Part shown: piece after piece, positions 42,890 through 55,792 of the stretch
Layout of the letters: each line of letters opens with the position of its first letter
How positions within the stretch are numbered: position 1 is the first letter of the stretch
Assembly: GCF_014323405.1 (NCBI RefSeq)
Contig: NZ_JACRWE010000011.1
Span: 1 to 58,217 of the forward strand
Reading direction: 5' to 3'
DNA length: 58,217 bases
Source of the DNA: Romboutsia faecis
Lineage (GTDB): Bacteria; Bacillota; Clostridia; Peptostreptococcales; Peptostreptococcaceae
Made by a program: the position numbers and the translations under genes
The notes under the pieces: generated by a model
The model's input: the letters and a program-made list of their open reading frames with translations, nothing else
Databases searched by the model: none
What the model was told of the DNA's origin: nothing

Positions 42890-44269
42890 CTATTTCCCTA
42901 TACAGAAATTAGCGAATATTGTATCTAATAAGTCTTCTTTTACTGTATCTCCGTTTATATATCCTAAATAATCCCATATATTTTTAAAATCAACTTCTAT
43001 AAAGTCATATGGCATACTTTGGTCTATCGCACTTATTGCATCATTTATAGACTCATACGCTTTTAATAAGGCATCCTTGTGTCTAGAGTTAGTTATCATC
43101 AAATTAGAAGAATTTTTAACGCTACCTTTATAAACCATAGCTTCTATCTTATCTTGTAATTCTTCTAGACCCTTATGTTGTAATGCCGATATCTTTATTA
43201 TACTACTACAGTCAACATATTTAGACAATTCATCTATATCAATTTTTTGTGGTAAATCAGTTTTATTTAATAAAACTATAGTCTTTTTATTTTCTAGAGT
43301 TTCTAGTATTTCTCTATCCTCTTGTGATAAAGGTCTTGATGAATCAAGTACCATTATAACTAAATCTGCTGTATTATAAGATTCTTTAGATTTTTCTACA
43401 CCTATCTTTTCTACAATATCTTCAGTTTCTCTAATACCCGCTGTGTCAACTATCTTAAGAGGTATACCTTTTATATTTACAAATTCTTCAATTACATCCC
43501 TAGTAGTTCCAGCTATATCTGTAACTATAGCTCTATTCTCACCTAGTATAGAATTTAATAGAGATGATTTCCCAACATTTGGTTTACCTATTATAACTGT
43601 TTTTAGTCCATCTCTTAATATTTTTCCACTCTCAGATGTATCATACAATTTTTTTATTTCATTTTTAATATCCTCTGCATTTTCTCTAAGAGTTTTATAT
43701 GTTATTTCTTCTACATCTTCCTCTGCAAAGTCTATAGAAACTTCTAAGTGAGCTAAAACTTCCGTTACTTTGAATCTTAATTCTCTTATCTTCTTAGATA
43801 ATGAACCTTCTAATTGACTTTGTGCTACTTCATGAGCTTTATCAGTTTTTGCCTTTATTACATCTATTATTGCTTCTGCTTGAGATAAATCTATTCTTCC
43901 GTTTAAAAATGCTCTCTTTGTAAACTCTCCTGCATCTGCTAATCGTACATCTTTCGATAATATTAGCTCTAATATTTTCTTTACAGAAATAAATCCACCG
44001 TGGCAATTTATTTCTATAACATCTTCTCCTGTATAAGACTTAGGACCTTTCATATATGCAACTAATGCTTCATCTATTATCTTTTCACCATCTACTATAG
44101 TTCCATATATTAAAGTTCTCGTATTATAATCTTTTATTTGCTTTCCTGTTACAGATTTAAATATGCTTTCAGCTACCTGTAATGATTTTTCTCCACTAAT
44201 TCTTATAATTCCTATTCCACCTTCTCCAGGAGCTGTTGCTATTGCTGCTATAGTATCATCTATAAACAA
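42890..44269 (-). CDS. mnmE: tRNA modification GTPase MnmE
   Basis: 459 residues from the TTG at 44269, which has GAGGTGAG at proper spacing; a GTG at 44278 would lie inside that site. DDTIAAIATAPGEGGIGI start, helical domain, G domain (GKPNVGKSS, DIAGTTRD, NKTD) and the C-terminal CIGK with the essential Cys. Works with MnmG, encoded downstream. Confidence 0.95.
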   Translation of the reverse strand: MFIDDTIAAIATAPGEGGIGIIRISGEKSLQVAESIFKSVTGKQIKDYNTRTLIYGTIVDGEKIIDEALVAYMKGPKSYTGEDVIEINCHGGFISVKKILELILSKDVRLADAGEFTKRAFLNGRIDLSQAEAIIDVIKAKTDKAHEVAQSQLEGSLSKKIRELRFKVTEVLAHLEVSIDFAEEDVEEITYKTLRENAEDIKNEIKKLYDTSESGKILRDGLKTVIIGKPNVGKSSLLNSILGENRAIVTDIAGTTRDVIEEFVNIKGIPLKIVDTAGIRETEDIVEKIGVEKSKESYNTADLVIMVLDSSRPLSQEDREILETLENKKTIVLLNKTDLPQKIDIDELSKYVDCSSIIKISALQHKGLEELQDKIEAMVYKGSVKNSSNLMITNSRHKDALLKAYESINDAISAIDQSMPYDFIEVDFKNIWDYLGYINGDTVKEDLLDTIFANFCIGK

Positions 44270-44361
44270 GTTTCTCACCTCTTATATAATAAATTTTATC
44301 TATATTATTCTAATTGTTACCTTAATCTTAACATTATATAAAATAAATTACAAAAATAAAA

Positions 44362-44383
44362 CCCCCTATACTATAGGAGGCTA
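44362..44383 (-). terminator. Terminator after jag
   Basis: Stem CCTCCTATA/TATAGGGGG with G-U pairs, then TTTTATTTTT on the minus strand. Confidence 0.65.
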
Positions 44384-44387
44384 AATT

Positions 44388-45032
44388 TTATCTTTTATAT
44401 TCTATAACTAATCTTCTATATGGATCAGTTCCTTCACTGTAAGTAATTACATACTTATCGTTTTGAAGTGCTGAATGTATAATCCTTCTTTCATAAGGAT
44501 TCATATAATCTAGTTTTCTAGTTCTCTTAGTTTTCTTAACATCTCTAGCAACTTTATTTGCATATTTTACCAAAGATTCTTCTCTTTTTGATCTGTAGTT
44601 TTCAATATCTACAAGAACTCTCATGTGTGAATCTTTATTTATCTTGTTAAGAGCTAAACCTGTTAGGAATTGAATAGAGTCTAAAGTTTCCCCTCTTCTT
44701 CCTATTAAACAAGCTGCTTCTTCACCTTCAATGCTAACCTTTATTAGGTTCTTTTCTTGAACAACATTTACATTCGCATCAAGTTTTGCATTTTTTAATA
44801 TATTCTCTACAAAGTTTCTTGCAATATCAATTTCTTCTTCTTTTACTACAGTTATCTTATAGGTACCTTCTCTTGAACCTATTAAACCTAAAAATCCTTT
44901 GCTCGGAGTCTCTAGTACTTCAACCTCAAGATCTCCTTCAACTACATTTAAATTTTCTTTGTTGAACTTTTCTAATGCTGAAGCTATAGCCTCTTGCTGT
45001 GTTTTACTTTTTAATTCTAGGCTTTTCTTCAT
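44388..45032 (-). CDS. jag: RNA-binding protein Jag/KhpB
   Basis: 214 residues. Jag-N domain (about 1-55), KH domain (GRRGETLDSIQFL region, 112-124) and R3H domain with ERRIIHSAL. AAGGAGG lies eight bases before the ATG, which overlaps the yidC end by 29 bases. Binds RNA with KhpA; affects cell elongation in other Firmicutes. Confidence 0.93.
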   Translation of the reverse strand: MKKSLELKSKTQQEAIASALEKFNKENLNVVEGDLEVEVLETPSKGFLGLIGSREGTYKITVVKEEEIDIARNFVENILKNAKLDANVNVVQEKNLIKVSIEGEEAACLIGRRGETLDSIQFLTGLALNKINKDSHMRVLVDIENYRSKREESLVKYANKVARDVKKTKRTRKLDYMNPYERRIIHSALQNDKYVITYSEGTDPYRRLVIEYKR

Positions 45033-45708
45033 TTATTACTTCCTCCTTAGAGTTAGCCAGTTTAGCTTTTAAAGGATTCATTACTAAGTAATATTGAGCT
45101 ATAGAGAATAAGTTACTTACTGTCCAGTATAATGCAAGACCAGCTGTGAATGTATAACCCCAGTAGAATGACATTGCTGCCATAACATAAGTCATAGTCT
45201 TCATTGGACCTTGTGCTTGGTCTGGAGGAGTCATAACTTTTTGCATTACATAAGCACTTACACCTGAAAGTATCCCCATTTCGATATTATGTGTTGCTGT
45301 TAAACTTTGTAGCCATAAGAATCCAGTATCTGCTAATTTGAATGCTGCTTCATTTTGAAATACACCATAAGCTACTGGGTCTCTTAAAACACTGAATAAA
45401 CCTATTATTATTGGCATTTGTATTAATAATGGTAAACACCCTGCTAATGGATTTATCTTAGCTTCTTGATATAATTTCATTATCTCTTGTTGCTGTTTTT
45501 CTGGCTTATTTTTATATTTTTCTTGTATTTCTTGTAATTTTGGCTGTATATCTTGCATAGCCTTAGTTGATTTTGTTTGCTTGATTGTAAGTGGTAATAA
45601 TAATACTTTTACAAGTATTGTAAATGCTATTATTGACCATCCATAATTTTGCACAACATCGTAAATAATTCTTAAAACATGCCCTAATAAATTACCAATT
45701 ATGTTCAA
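45004..45708 (-). CDS. yidC: Membrane protein insertase YidC/Oxa1
   Basis: 234 residues. Five hydrophobic segments, the second preceded by the VLLLPLTIKQTKSTKAMQ loop and hydrophilic-groove region. Lacks a lipoprotein signal, unlike bacillar SpoIIIJ. Inserts membrane proteins with or without Sec. Cluster rpmH-rnpA-yidD-yidC-jag is typical of the origin. Confidence 0.95.
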   Translation of the reverse strand: MNIIGNLLGHVLRIIYDVVQNYGWSIIAFTILVKVLLLPLTIKQTKSTKAMQDIQPKLQEIQEKYKNKPEKQQQEIMKLYQEAKINPLAGCLPLLIQMPIIIGLFSVLRDPVAYGVFQNEAAFKLADTGFLWLQSLTATHNIEMGILSGVSAYVMQKVMTPPDQAQGPMKTMTYVMAAMSFYWGYTFTAGLALYWTVSNLFSIAQYYLVMNPLKAKLANSKEEVINEEKPRIKK

Positions 45709-45733
45709 TTCTCTATACCTCCTAGAGTATCTT

Positions 45734-45985
45734 TTATTTTAGAGGATCATAGCCTCCTGGATGAAAAGGATGGCATTTCAATATTCGCTTTATCGTAAGA
45801 TACATACCTTTAAATAAACCATACTTTTTAAATGCCTCTATAGAATATTGCGAACAAGTGGGATAAAATCTGCAAGTAGGTCCCTTTAGAGGGGAGATAT
45901 ACTTTTGATATAATTTTACTAAATAAATACATAATTTCGATAAGTATATATTTATTTCCTTCATTATAAACATTATTTTATTCAT
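45734..45985 (-). CDS. yidD: Membrane protein insertion efficiency factor YidD
   Basis: 83 residues from the ATG at 45985 (TTGGAGG eight bases upstream). Conserved [20 protein letters not shown] with three Cys, then [10 protein letters not shown] and [11 protein letters not shown] at the end. Assists YidC. Confidence 0.93.
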   Translation of the reverse strand: MNKIMFIMKEINIYLSKLCIYLVKLYQKYISPLKGPTCRFYPTCSQYSIEAFKKYGLFKGMYLTIKRILKCHPFHPGGYDPLK

Positions 45986-46021
45986 ATTGAAAACCTCCAA
46001 GATACAACACCCCATATGTAC

Positions 46022-46366
46022 CTACATAAACATTTCTGCTTTTTTCACAAGATGCTTCATAGATTTTTCTACATCTTTATACTCAGCATCTTTTATAGCA
46101 ACCCTTGCAATAAAAACTATGTCATATCCATATTTAACGTTTTCATCTATATTGACTCTATATGCTTCCTTAATCCTTCTTCTTACCTTATTTCTTATAA
46201 TCGCTTTTCCTACCTTTTTTGATACTGATATTCCAATACGACTATTTTCTGATTTATTATTTAGTATATACATTACTAGATATCTATTTGCAAAAGACTT
46301 GCCGTGTTTATATACTTTTCTAAAATCAGAATCTTTTTTTAAACCTTGTGTTCTATTAAAGTCCAT
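46022..46366 (-). CDS. rnpA: Ribonuclease P protein component
   Basis: 114 residues. LKKDSDFRKVYKHGKS and the RNR motif in RNKVRRRIKEAYR. Basic protein that binds the RNase P RNA for tRNA 5' maturation. Downstream of rpmH in the usual order. Confidence 0.95.
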   Translation of the reverse strand: MDFNRTQGLKKDSDFRKVYKHGKSFANRYLVMYILNNKSENSRIGISVSKKVGKAIIRNKVRRRIKEAYRVNIDENVKYGYDIVFIARVAIKDAEYKDVEKSMKHLVKKAEMFM

Positions 46367-46408
46367 ATTTTATCCTCCATAAACACAGCTTCTACTATTT
46401 TTTTACAC

Positions 46409-46437
46409 AAAAAGGCCACTTTTAAGCGGCCCTTTTA
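46409..46437 (-). terminator. Terminator between rpmH and rnpA
   Basis: Stem AAAAGGGCCGC/GTGGCCTTTTT (one G-U) with T-run; partial termination probably reduces rnpA relative to rpmH. Confidence 0.75.
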
Positions 46438-46441
46438 ACTA

Positions 46442-46576
46442 TTAATGAGTTAATCTCTTTCTTCCTTTAGCTCTTCTTCTTTTTAACACGTTTTTTCCGT
46501 TAGAAGTTTTCATTCTTTTTCTGAATCCATGTTCTTTCTTTCTTTGTCTTTTCTTTGGCTGATAAGTTCTTTTCAT
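46442..46576 (-). CDS. rpmH: 50S ribosomal protein L34
   Basis: 44 residues: [18 protein letters not shown] start and [12 protein letters not shown] end, full L34. Not marked by longer open frames because of its size. First gene left of oriC, transcribed away from dnaA. Confidence 0.96.
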   Translation of the reverse strand: MKRTYQPKKRQRKKEHGFRKRMKTSNGKNVLKRRRAKGRKRLTH

Positions 46577-46599
46577 TCTATTGCACCGCCTTTCAGATT

Positions 46600-47216
46600 T
46601 TTTCCGTTTTATTTTATTAAAATAACAACTTTACCCTCAAAGTAAACATAACACATACAATTATAAATGCTTTTATTTTAGTTGTCAACGTGTTTTTGGA
46701 CGACCAAATACACTTATTTGGATTATAAAAAATTCTATCTATTTATATAAATGTATATAACTTTTTATATTTCCTTTTTATTATAGCTTAAAAACAGTAG
46801 ATTTTATACCTGTGTGTATTTTTATCAACAATATGACAATACTGTGGATAAATTACGCATATTATATTGAAGTTTGGCATATATTCTGATATTATTAATA
46901 TACCTGTTGATAATGTTCATAAATTTATCAACTATTTTAATTTTATTCACAAACTGTGGATATAAATGTGTATAACTTATAAATCTTAAGACAATACTTT
47001 AGTTATTAACTTATTTATTATTAAAATATACTATTTATAACTTTATATACATATTGTTTATATCTTTTAGTTTTTTAAGGTTAAATTTAACTTATTATAT
47101 ATTATACACATCATTATCCATAACTTTAATTATTCTTTTTTAAATTTATATAGATTTTTTATTTTTGTTAATAACTTTGTGGAAAATGTTAATTATTTTG
47201 TTCGGAGGTTTATATT
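46600..47216. other. oriC, part 1 (upstream of dnaA)
   Basis: 640 bases between rpmH and dnaA without genes. DnaA-box-like 9-mers: TTATCAACA 46822, TGTGGATAA 46843 (perfect), TGTTGATAA 46905, TTATCAACT 46925, TGTGGATAT 46955, TGTGTATAA 46967, TTATACACA 47102, TTATCCATA 47114. AT-only stretches between 46985 and 47170 may be the unwinding element and dnaA promoter. Together with the boxes after dnaA this forms a bipartite origin as in Clostridioides and Bacillus. Confidence 0.85.
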
Positions 47217-48542
47217 ATGGATATAGTTTCTTTATGGGACAAGACACTACAATTAATAAAAGGTGAGCTCTCTCGCCCTAGCTTTAATGCTTTTTTTAAG
47301 CAAATAGTTCCTTTAAAAATTTACTTAAATGACTTGATTCTTCTGGTTCCAAATGAATTTACAAAAAGCATACTAGAAGATAGATACCTAACTTTAATAG
47401 AAGGTTCAATAAATCAGTTATCTTTAAAAAAGTACAATGTAAAATTTGTATTAAGCGAATCAGAGGTTGAAGACTTAGACGAAGAAGAAGAAGACAAGCC
47501 TTCTAATATAAAAAAGAATTATCCTAATTTAAATCCTAAGTACACTTTTGATACATTCGTAATTGGTAATAGTAACAGATTTGCTCACGCTGCTTGTGTA
47601 GCTGTTGCTGAATCTCCTGCAAAAGCTTACAATCCTTTATTCTTATATGGAGGAGTTGGTTTAGGAAAAACACATTTAATGCATGCAATTGGACATCATA
47701 TATTAAGTGAAAAAAAGGATCCAAAAGTTGTTTACGTTTCATCTGAAAAATTTACAAATGAACTTATAAACTCTATTAAAAATGATCGAAATGAAGAATT
47801 TAGAAATAAATATAGAAATGTAGACGTACTTTTAATAGATGATATTCAATTCATAGCTGGTAAAGAAGGGACTCAGGAAGAATTCTTCCATACCTTTAAT
47901 TCTTTACATGAAGCAAATAAACAAATAATAATCTCTAGTGATAGGCCACCTAAAGAAATACCTACATTAGAGGATAGATTGAGATCTAGATTCGAAATGG
48001 GACTTATTACAGATATTCAGGCTCCTGATTTTGAAACTAGAATTGCTATACTTAGAAAGAAAGCTCAAATGGAACGTATCGATGTTCCAAATGAAGTAAT
48101 GACTTATATAGCAAAAAATATAAAATCAAACATAAGAGAATTAGAAGGTGCTCTTACAAGAGTCGTGGCATACTCTTCTCTTACAAATAGACATATATCT
48201 TTTGATCTTGCAACAGAAGCATTAAAAGATATTATTACTACGTCTAAAACTGAGGAAATTACAGTAAATAGAATAAAAGAGAAGGTTTCAACTATTTTTA
48301 ATATAAAAATGGAAGATTTTAATTCTAAAAAAAGAACTAGATCAATTGCGTATCCAAGACAAATAGCTATGTACATATCACGTGAACTTACTGATTTGTC
48401 TTTACCTAAAATAGGAGAGGAATTTGGCGGAAGAGATCATACTACAGTTATTCATGCCCATGACAAGATATCAAAAGATATACAAGAAAATGATGATATT
48501 AAAGCTAAAATAGATAAAATAATGTCTGAATTAAAAGGCTAA
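47217..48542 (+). CDS. dnaA: Chromosomal replication initiator DnaA
   Basis: 441 residues. Domain I (1-80), acidic linker ([13 protein letters not shown]), AAA+ domain with Walker A GGVGLGKT (about 142-149) and Walker B LLIDDIQF, and the C-terminal DNA-binding HTH with [16 protein letters not shown] seven bases before ATG. Opens oriC. DnaA boxes on both sides suggest autoregulation. Confidence 0.97.
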   Translation: MDIVSLWDKTLQLIKGELSRPSFNAFFKQIVPLKIYLNDLILLVPNEFTKSILEDRYLTLIEGSINQLSLKKYNVKFVLSESEVEDLDEEEEDKPSNIKKNYPNLNPKYTFDTFVIGNSNRFAHAACVAVAESPAKAYNPLFLYGGVGLGKTHLMHAIGHHILSEKKDPKVVYVSSEKFTNELINSIKNDRNEEFRNKYRNVDVLLIDDIQFIAGKEGTQEEFFHTFNSLHEANKQIIISSDRPPKEIPTLEDRLRSRFEMGLITDIQAPDFETRIAILRKKAQMERIDVPNEVMTYIAKNIKSNIRELEGALTRVVAYSSLTNRHISFDLATEALKDIITTSKTEEITVNRIKEKVSTIFNIKMEDFNSKKRTRSIAYPRQIAMYISRELTDLSLPKIGEEFGGRDHTTVIHAHDKISKDIQENDDIKAKIDKIMSELKG

Positions 48543-48784
48543 TCTTATACACATTTGTCTGTTAATATCTGTCTAATAAAGTGTTGATAAGATTTTTGTC
48601 TATTTTTTACTAACAATATATTCTACAAAAACTAACAAAGATATTAACATTTTGTACACATGTTAATATCTTTGCGTTTATTATCACATAAGTACTTATT
48701 CACATTATCAACAACACCTACTACTATTACTACTAATATTTTTATTTATTTTTTTGTATAAAAAGCAAGAGGAGGTTATCCACA
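48543..48784. other. oriC, part 2 (dnaA-dnaN intergenic)
   Basis: DnaA-box-like 9-mers: TTATACACA 48545, TGTTGATAA 48582, TTATCAACA 48705 and a perfect TTATCCACA 48776-48784 that fills the space between the Shine-Dalgarno (AGAGGAGG) and GTG start of dnaN. A perfect 14-bp stem (48636-48649/48661-48674, CAAAGATATTAACA) lies in the middle; without U-run, so a structural hairpin or weak dnaA terminator. Confidence 0.8.
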
Positions 48785-49891
48785 GTGAAAATAATTTGTA
48801 ATCAAAAACTTTTAGCTCATAAAATAGGAATAGCTCAAAAAGCTATTAACGGAAAAGCAACTTTAGAATTATTAAAAGGGTTATTATTAACTGCGAAACA
48901 TGATCAATTGAAACTTACAGGGTATGATTTAGAAATAGGTATTGAAACTTATGCTCAATCAGAAGTAATAGAAGAAGGGGAAATAGTAGTTAATGCTAGA
49001 TTATTTGGAGATATAATTAGAAAATTACCTGATTCATTTGTTGAAATAGAAACGGATAATGATAATAATATTTATATAAACTGTGTTAATTCTAGATTTA
49101 AAATAAAAGGTGAAAGCGCAAAAGAATATCCTAAATTACCTGAAGTAAAAGAAGAGGATTTATATAGTATCCCTCAAGACTTACTTAAAAATATGATAAA
49201 GCAAACTGTATTTGCTACATCACAAGATCAAACTAAGCCAATATTAATGGGTGAACTTTTAGAAATAGTTGACGGAAATATAAGTTTAGTTGCAATAGAT
49301 GGATACAGACTTGCTGTTAGAAGTTGTTCTATAGATAATGCAATAAACAATGCAAAAGTTATAATACCTGGAAAAACTTTAACCGACGTAAATAGTTTAT
49401 TATCATCGGAAGAAGATGTAAGATTAGGATTTGATGATAAGAATGCTATTTTCATAATAGACGATACAAAAATAATAACTAGACTTTTAGAAGGTGAATT
49501 CATAGATTACAAAAAATTACTTCCTAGAGAATATAATTCTAAAATAAAATTAAAAACAAGAGATCTTTTAAACAGTATAGAAAGAGCTTCTCTTTTATCT
49601 CAAGCTGAAAAGAATAATCTTATAAAATTAACGATAAGAGATAACTCAATGGCGATAACTTCAAATACTGATAAAGGTAATGTTTATGAAGAAGTGGAAT
49701 TAAATCTAGAAGGGGAATATTTAGATATTGCATTTAACTCTAGATATTTCTTAGAAGGATTAAAAAACATAGATAGCGAAGAAATATTTATAGAATTTAC
49801 TACTAATGTCAATCCATGCATAATAAAACCTGCTGATGAGGTTAAGTATACTTACTTATTACTTCCAGTAAGAATTTCATCTAACATATAG
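48785..49891 (+). CDS. dnaN: DNA polymerase III beta subunit (sliding clamp)
   Basis: 368 residues, GTG start right behind a DnaA box. Three clamp domains; LLKGLLLTAKHDQLKLTGYD early, and the C-terminal YLLLPVRI typical of DnaN. Forms the ring that holds polymerase on DNA. DnaA bound to the box could block its translation/transcription start region. Confidence 0.97.
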   Translation: MKIICNQKLLAHKIGIAQKAINGKATLELLKGLLLTAKHDQLKLTGYDLEIGIETYAQSEVIEEGEIVVNARLFGDIIRKLPDSFVEIETDNDNNIYINCVNSRFKIKGESAKEYPKLPEVKEEDLYSIPQDLLKNMIKQTVFATSQDQTKPILMGELLEIVDGNISLVAIDGYRLAVRSCSIDNAINNAKVIIPGKTLTDVNSLLSSEEDVRLGFDDKNAIFIIDDTKIITRLLEGEFIDYKKLLPREYNSKIKLKTRDLLNSIERASLLSQAEKNNLIKLTIRDNSMAITSNTDKGNVYEEVELNLEGEYLDIAFNSRYFLEGLKNIDSEEIFIEFTTNVNPCIIKPADEVKYTYLLLPVRISSNI

Positions 49892-49900
49892 AGACAGACA

Positions 49901-49930
49901 AAACCCAACTAGATTAAAGTTGGGTTTTTT
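49901..49930 (+). terminator. Terminator after dnaN
   Basis: 10-bp stem AAACCCAACT/AGTTGGGTTT followed by T-run. Confidence 0.85.
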
Positions 49931-50026
49931 ATCACTAAATTATGCTAGTCAGTAAATTTATGATATAATATATTTTTAGCGCAATATTGGAAGAATAATA
50001 TAAATGGAAAAATAGGAGGAGTCAAC

Positions 50027-50233
50027 ATGTTAGAAATAACTATAGATACTGAATATATAAAATTAGATCAATTTCTTAAGTTAGTTGACTTTGCATCAAC
50101 TGGTGGACACGCAAAGTTCTTAATACAAGAAGGTGTTGTTAAAGTAAATGGTGAAGTTGAAACTAGAAGAGGTAAAAAAGTAAGACCTGGAGATATAGTT
50201 GAGGTTGAAGGGCAAAAAATTAAAGTAGTGTAA
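50027..50233 (+). CDS. yaaA: S4-domain RNA-binding protein YaaA
   Basis: 68 residues. S4-like: YIKLDQFLKLVDFASTGG and GVVKVNGEVETRRGKKVRPGD. Conserved between dnaN and recF in Firmicutes, 15 bases before recF. Role in ribosome assembly is suspected for the family. Confidence 0.92.
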   Translation: MLEITIDTEYIKLDQFLKLVDFASTGGHAKFLIQEGVVKVNGEVETRRGKKVRPGDIVEVEGQKIKVV

Positions 50234-50248
50234 AAAGGAGCGCCTTTT

Positions 50249-51364
50249 ATGCGACTAAAGACTTTACAGTTAGTTAACTTTAGAAACTATGATAATTTAC
50301 ATATAAATTTCAATGAAAAAGTTAATTTGCTTGTTGGAAAAAATGGTCAAGGTAAGACAAATATAGTAGAATCTATTTACATGTTGTCCTTTGGAAAATC
50401 ATTTAGAACTAGCAAAGATAGAGAAATTATAAAATTCGAAAAAGAAAATTTATATGTAGGAGGTAGTTTCTCTAAATATAATTCAGATTACTTAATAGAG
50501 ATAGCTATTGGTAAAAATAAAAAGGGTGTTAAGGTAAACAAAGTACATATACAAAAGATGTATGAGTTACTTGGTAATTTAAATGTTGTAATCTTTTCAC
50601 CAGAAGATTTAAAATTAGTAAAAGAAGGACCTAAAGAACGTAGAGCATTTATAGACAAGGAAATTAGCCAAATTATACCTAAGTATTATAATTATCTTAC
50701 TAATTATAACAAAGTACTATTTCAAAGAAATAAACTTTTAAAGGGACATATTGTAGATAAAAATCTACTAGATGTTTATGATGAAAGTTTAGCAAGGTAT
50801 GGAAGTTATATTTATATTCTTAGGAGAGATTTTATAAAGAAAATAGCTAATATTTCTATGACAATGCATAAAAATTTGACTAATGAAATTGAAGATCTAA
50901 AAATTAATTATAAAAATCAAATAAATATATCTGAAGAGGATACTATAGAAACTGTGTACAATAAGTTTATCGAGAAACTTGTATCAAGTAGAGAGCATGA
51001 TATAGATACTAGGACTACTAGATATGGTATACATAAGGATGATCTAAATATATTTATAAATGATTTAGATGTTAGATTATATGGATCACAAGGTCAGCAA
51101 AGGACTGCGTCTATTTCATTGAAATTATCAGAAATAGAGTTAATAAAAAATGAAGTAGGAGAATATCCTGTTTTAATTTTAGATGATGTTTTTAGTGAGT
51201 TAGATGAAACTAGGCAAAAGTTGCTTATAGATAACTTAAGTTTAGTACAGATGTTTATTACTACGGCTGAGGTTTCACATAAAAAAATATTTAATAAAAG
51301 TAATACAACTATTTTTAATATAAATCAAGGAAATGTTGTTAGCATAGAGAATGGAGGGAACTAA
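50249..51364 (+). CDS. recF: DNA replication and repair protein RecF
   Basis: 371 residues. Walker A GKNGQGKTN (about 30-38), ABC-type signature SQGQQRT, Walker B ILDDVFSELD. SMC-like ATPase that helps RecA load at gaps. Its stop TAA is followed directly by the gyrB ATG. Confidence 0.96.
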   Translation: MRLKTLQLVNFRNYDNLHINFNEKVNLLVGKNGQGKTNIVESIYMLSFGKSFRTSKDREIIKFEKENLYVGGSFSKYNSDYLIEIAIGKNKKGVKVNKVHIQKMYELLGNLNVVIFSPEDLKLVKEGPKERRAFIDKEISQIIPKYYNYLTNYNKVLFQRNKLLKGHIVDKNLLDVYDESLARYGSYIYILRRDFIKKIANISMTMHKNLTNEIEDLKINYKNQINISEEDTIETVYNKFIEKLVSSREHDIDTRTTRYGIHKDDLNIFINDLDVRLYGSQGQQRTASISLKLSEIELIKNEVGEYPVLILDDVFSELDETRQKLLIDNLSLVQMFITTAEVSHKKIFNKSNTTIFNINQGNVVSIENGGN

Positions 51365-53266
<1,902 letters not shown>

Positions 53267-53283
53267 GAAAGGGGAATGTGTAA

Positions 53284-55713
53284 ATGGAAGAAAACAATAA
53301 CAAAATAATCCCTGTTGAAATAGCGGAAGAAATGAAGAACTCTTATATCGACTATGCGATGAGTGTTATAGCTGGTCGTGCCCTTCCAGATGTAAGAGAT
53401 GGTTTAAAACCTGTTCATAGAAGAATATTATATTCTATGAGTGAATTAAACTTAACACCAGATAAACCTTATAGAAAGTCTGCTCGTATTGTAGGGGACG
53501 TTCTAGGGAAGTACCATCCACATGGTGATACAGCAGTTTATTTCGCAATGGTTAGAATGGCCCAAGATTTCTCGACTAGAGGTCTTTTAGTTGATGGTCA
53601 TGGTAACTTTGGTTCTGTAGATGGTGACTCACCGGCTGCAATGCGTTATACAGAAGCAAAAATGAGTAAATTATCTTTAGAGTTATTAAGAGATATAGAT
53701 AAAGAAACAGTAGACTTTGTGCCAAACTTTGATGAGTCTTTAAAGGAACCATCAGTATTACCATCAAGATTCCCTAACCTTTTAGTCAATGGATCAAATG
53801 GTATAGCAGTTGGTATGGCAACATCAGTACCACCTCATAACTTAGGTGAAGTTATAGATGCAACTATACAATTAATAGATAACCCTGAATGTACAGTTGA
53901 AGATTTAATGAAAAATATACAAGGACCTGATTTCCCAACTTCAGCAATAATAATGGGAAAAGAAAGTATAGCAGATGCATACAGAACAGGTAGAGGTAAG
54001 GTAAAAGTTAGAGCTAGGGCTTATATAGAAGAGTTAGCTAAAGGAAGACAACAAATAGTTGTAACAGAAATACCATATCAGGTAAATAAAGCTAAACTAG
54101 TGGAAAGAATAGCTGAATTAGTTAAAGATAAGAAGTTAGAGGGAATATCTGACTTAAGAGATGAAAGTAACAGGCAAGGTATGAGAATTGTTATAGAATT
54201 AAAGAGAGATGCTAATGCTAATATAGTATTAAATAATCTTTATAAACATTCTCAAATGGAAGATACTTTTAGTATAATAATGCTTGCTCTTGTAAACGGA
54301 GTACCTAGAGTATTAAACCTTAAGCAAATATTATACTACTACTTAGAGCATCAAAAAGATGTTGTAACTAGAAGAACTAAATTCGACTTAAATAAGGCTG
54401 AAGCTAGAGCTCATATATTAGAAGGTTTAAAAATAGCATTAGATAATATAGATGCTGTTATAAGTTTAATAAGAGCTTCAAAAACTACTCAAGAAGCTAA
54501 AGCGGGATTAATAGAGAAGTTCAATTTAAGTGATGTTCAAGCACAAGCTATCTTAGATATGAGACTTCAAAGACTTACAGGTTTAGAAAGAGATAAGATA
54601 GAAGCTGAATATCAAGAATTACTTAAGAAGATCGAAAGATTAAGAGCTATATTAGCTGATGAAAAATTACTTTTAAACGTAATCAAAAAAGAAATATTAG
54701 AAATAAAAGAAAAATATGCTGATGAAAGAAGAACTGAAATAAGACATGCTGAAGGCGAAATAGATATGAGAGATCTTATAAGTGATGAAGAAATTACAAT
54801 AACACTTACTCACTTTGGTTACATTAAGAGATTGCCATCAGATACTTACAAGAGTCAAAAAAGAGGTGGAAGAGGAGTTGCAGCTCTTACAACAAGAGAA
54901 GAAGACTTCATAAAAGAACTTGTTACTACTACAACTCATAGTAGATTATTATTCTTCACTAATAGAGGTAGAGTGTTCAGATTAGATGCATTTGAAGTTC
55001 CAGAAGGAAAGAGACAATCTAAAGGAACTGCTATAGTTAATTTACTTCAATTAGCACCTAATGAGAAAATAGCTACGTTAATTGCAATAGATGCAAAAGA
55101 TGAAGATAAATATTTATTATTAGCTACGAAAAAAGGTATAGTTAAAAAGACTAAGAGAGAAGAATTTAAAAATATAAATAAATCAGGTCTTATAGCTATA
55201 GGATTAAGAGCTGATGATGAGTTAATAGATGTTAAACTTACTGACGGAAACAAAGAAGTTCTTTTAGTCACAAAAGATGGTATGTCTATTAGATTTGATG
55301 AGAATGATATAAGACATATGGGAAGAACTGCTATGGGTGTTAAAGGTATAACTTTATCAGGTGATGATGAAGTTGTGTCTATGAATCTTTCTGATGAAGG
55401 AACTGATTTACTTGTAGTTAGCGAAAATGGATTAGGTAAAAGAACAGACATAACTGAATATAGAAGCCAAATAAGAGCTGGTAAAGGAATAAAAACTTAT
55501 AATAATAGCGAAAAGACAGGTAAAATTGTCGGAGCAGAAATGGTAAATGAAGATGACGAAATTATGATAATAAACTCTGATGGAGTTCTTATTAGATTAA
55601 GAGTAGCAGATATATCAATATTTGGTAGAGTAACAAGTGGTGTGAAACTAATGAAAACTGATGACGAAGTAAATGTAGTTTCCATAGCTAAAATAAATAT
55701 GGAAGAAGAATAG
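53284..55713 (+). CDS. gyrA: DNA gyrase subunit A
   Basis: 809 residues. Winged-helix domain with active Tyr122 ([10 protein letters not shown]), and six C-terminal beta-pinwheel blades with the GyrA-box-like QKRGGRGV (about 527-534). In the quinolone region ([17 protein letters not shown]), residue 83 is Thr and residue 87 is Phe, where E. coli has Ser and Asp. Introduces negative supercoils with GyrB. Confidence 0.97.
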   Translation: MEENNNKIIPVEIAEEMKNSYIDYAMSVIAGRALPDVRDGLKPVHRRILYSMSELNLTPDKPYRKSARIVGDVLGKYHPHGDTAVYFAMVRMAQDFSTRGLLVDGHGNFGSVDGDSPAAMRYTEAKMSKLSLELLRDIDKETVDFVPNFDESLKEPSVLPSRFPNLLVNGSNGIAVGMATSVPPHNLGEVIDATIQLIDNPECTVEDLMKNIQGPDFPTSAIIMGKESIADAYRTGRGKVKVRARAYIEELAKGRQQIVVTEIPYQVNKAKLVERIAELVKDKKLEGISDLRDESNRQGMRIVIELKRDANANIVLNNLYKHSQMEDTFSIIMLALVNGVPRVLNLKQILYYYLEHQKDVVTRRTKFDLNKAEARAHILEGLKIALDNIDAVISLIRASKTTQEAKAGLIEKFNLSDVQAQAILDMRLQRLTGLERDKIEAEYQELLKKIERLRAILADEKLLLNVIKKEILEIKEKYADERRTEIRHAEGEIDMRDLISDEEITITLTHFGYIKRLPSDTYKSQKRGGRGVAALTTREEDFIKELVTTTTHSRLLFFTNRGRVFRLDAFEVPEGKRQSKGTAIVNLLQLAPNEKIATLIAIDAKDEDKYLLLATKKGIVKKTKREEFKNINKSGLIAIGLRADDELIDVKLTDGNKEVLLVTKDGMSIRFDENDIRHMGRTAMGVKGITLSGDDEVVSMNLSDEGTDLLVVSENGLGKRTDITEYRSQIRAGKGIKTYNNSEKTGKIVGAEMVNEDDEIMIINSDGVLIRLRVADISIFGRVTSGVKLMKTDDEVNVVSIAKINMEEE

Positions 55714-55735
55714 GATTTTATCCTATTCTTTTTGT
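55706..55735 (+). terminator. Terminator overlapping the gyrA stop
   Basis: 11-bp stem AAGAATAGGAT/ATCCTATTCTT with ttt loop, then TTT. Confidence 0.75.
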
Positions 55736-55792
55736 ATAATTTAGTTATAATTGAGATATGTATATATATATAAAGAGAGAGGAGAAGCATTT

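Noticed and set aside
48375..48390. CACGTG in dnaA as parS
   Set aside because: Only 10 of 16 consensus bases match; it encodes ordinary dnaA codons.
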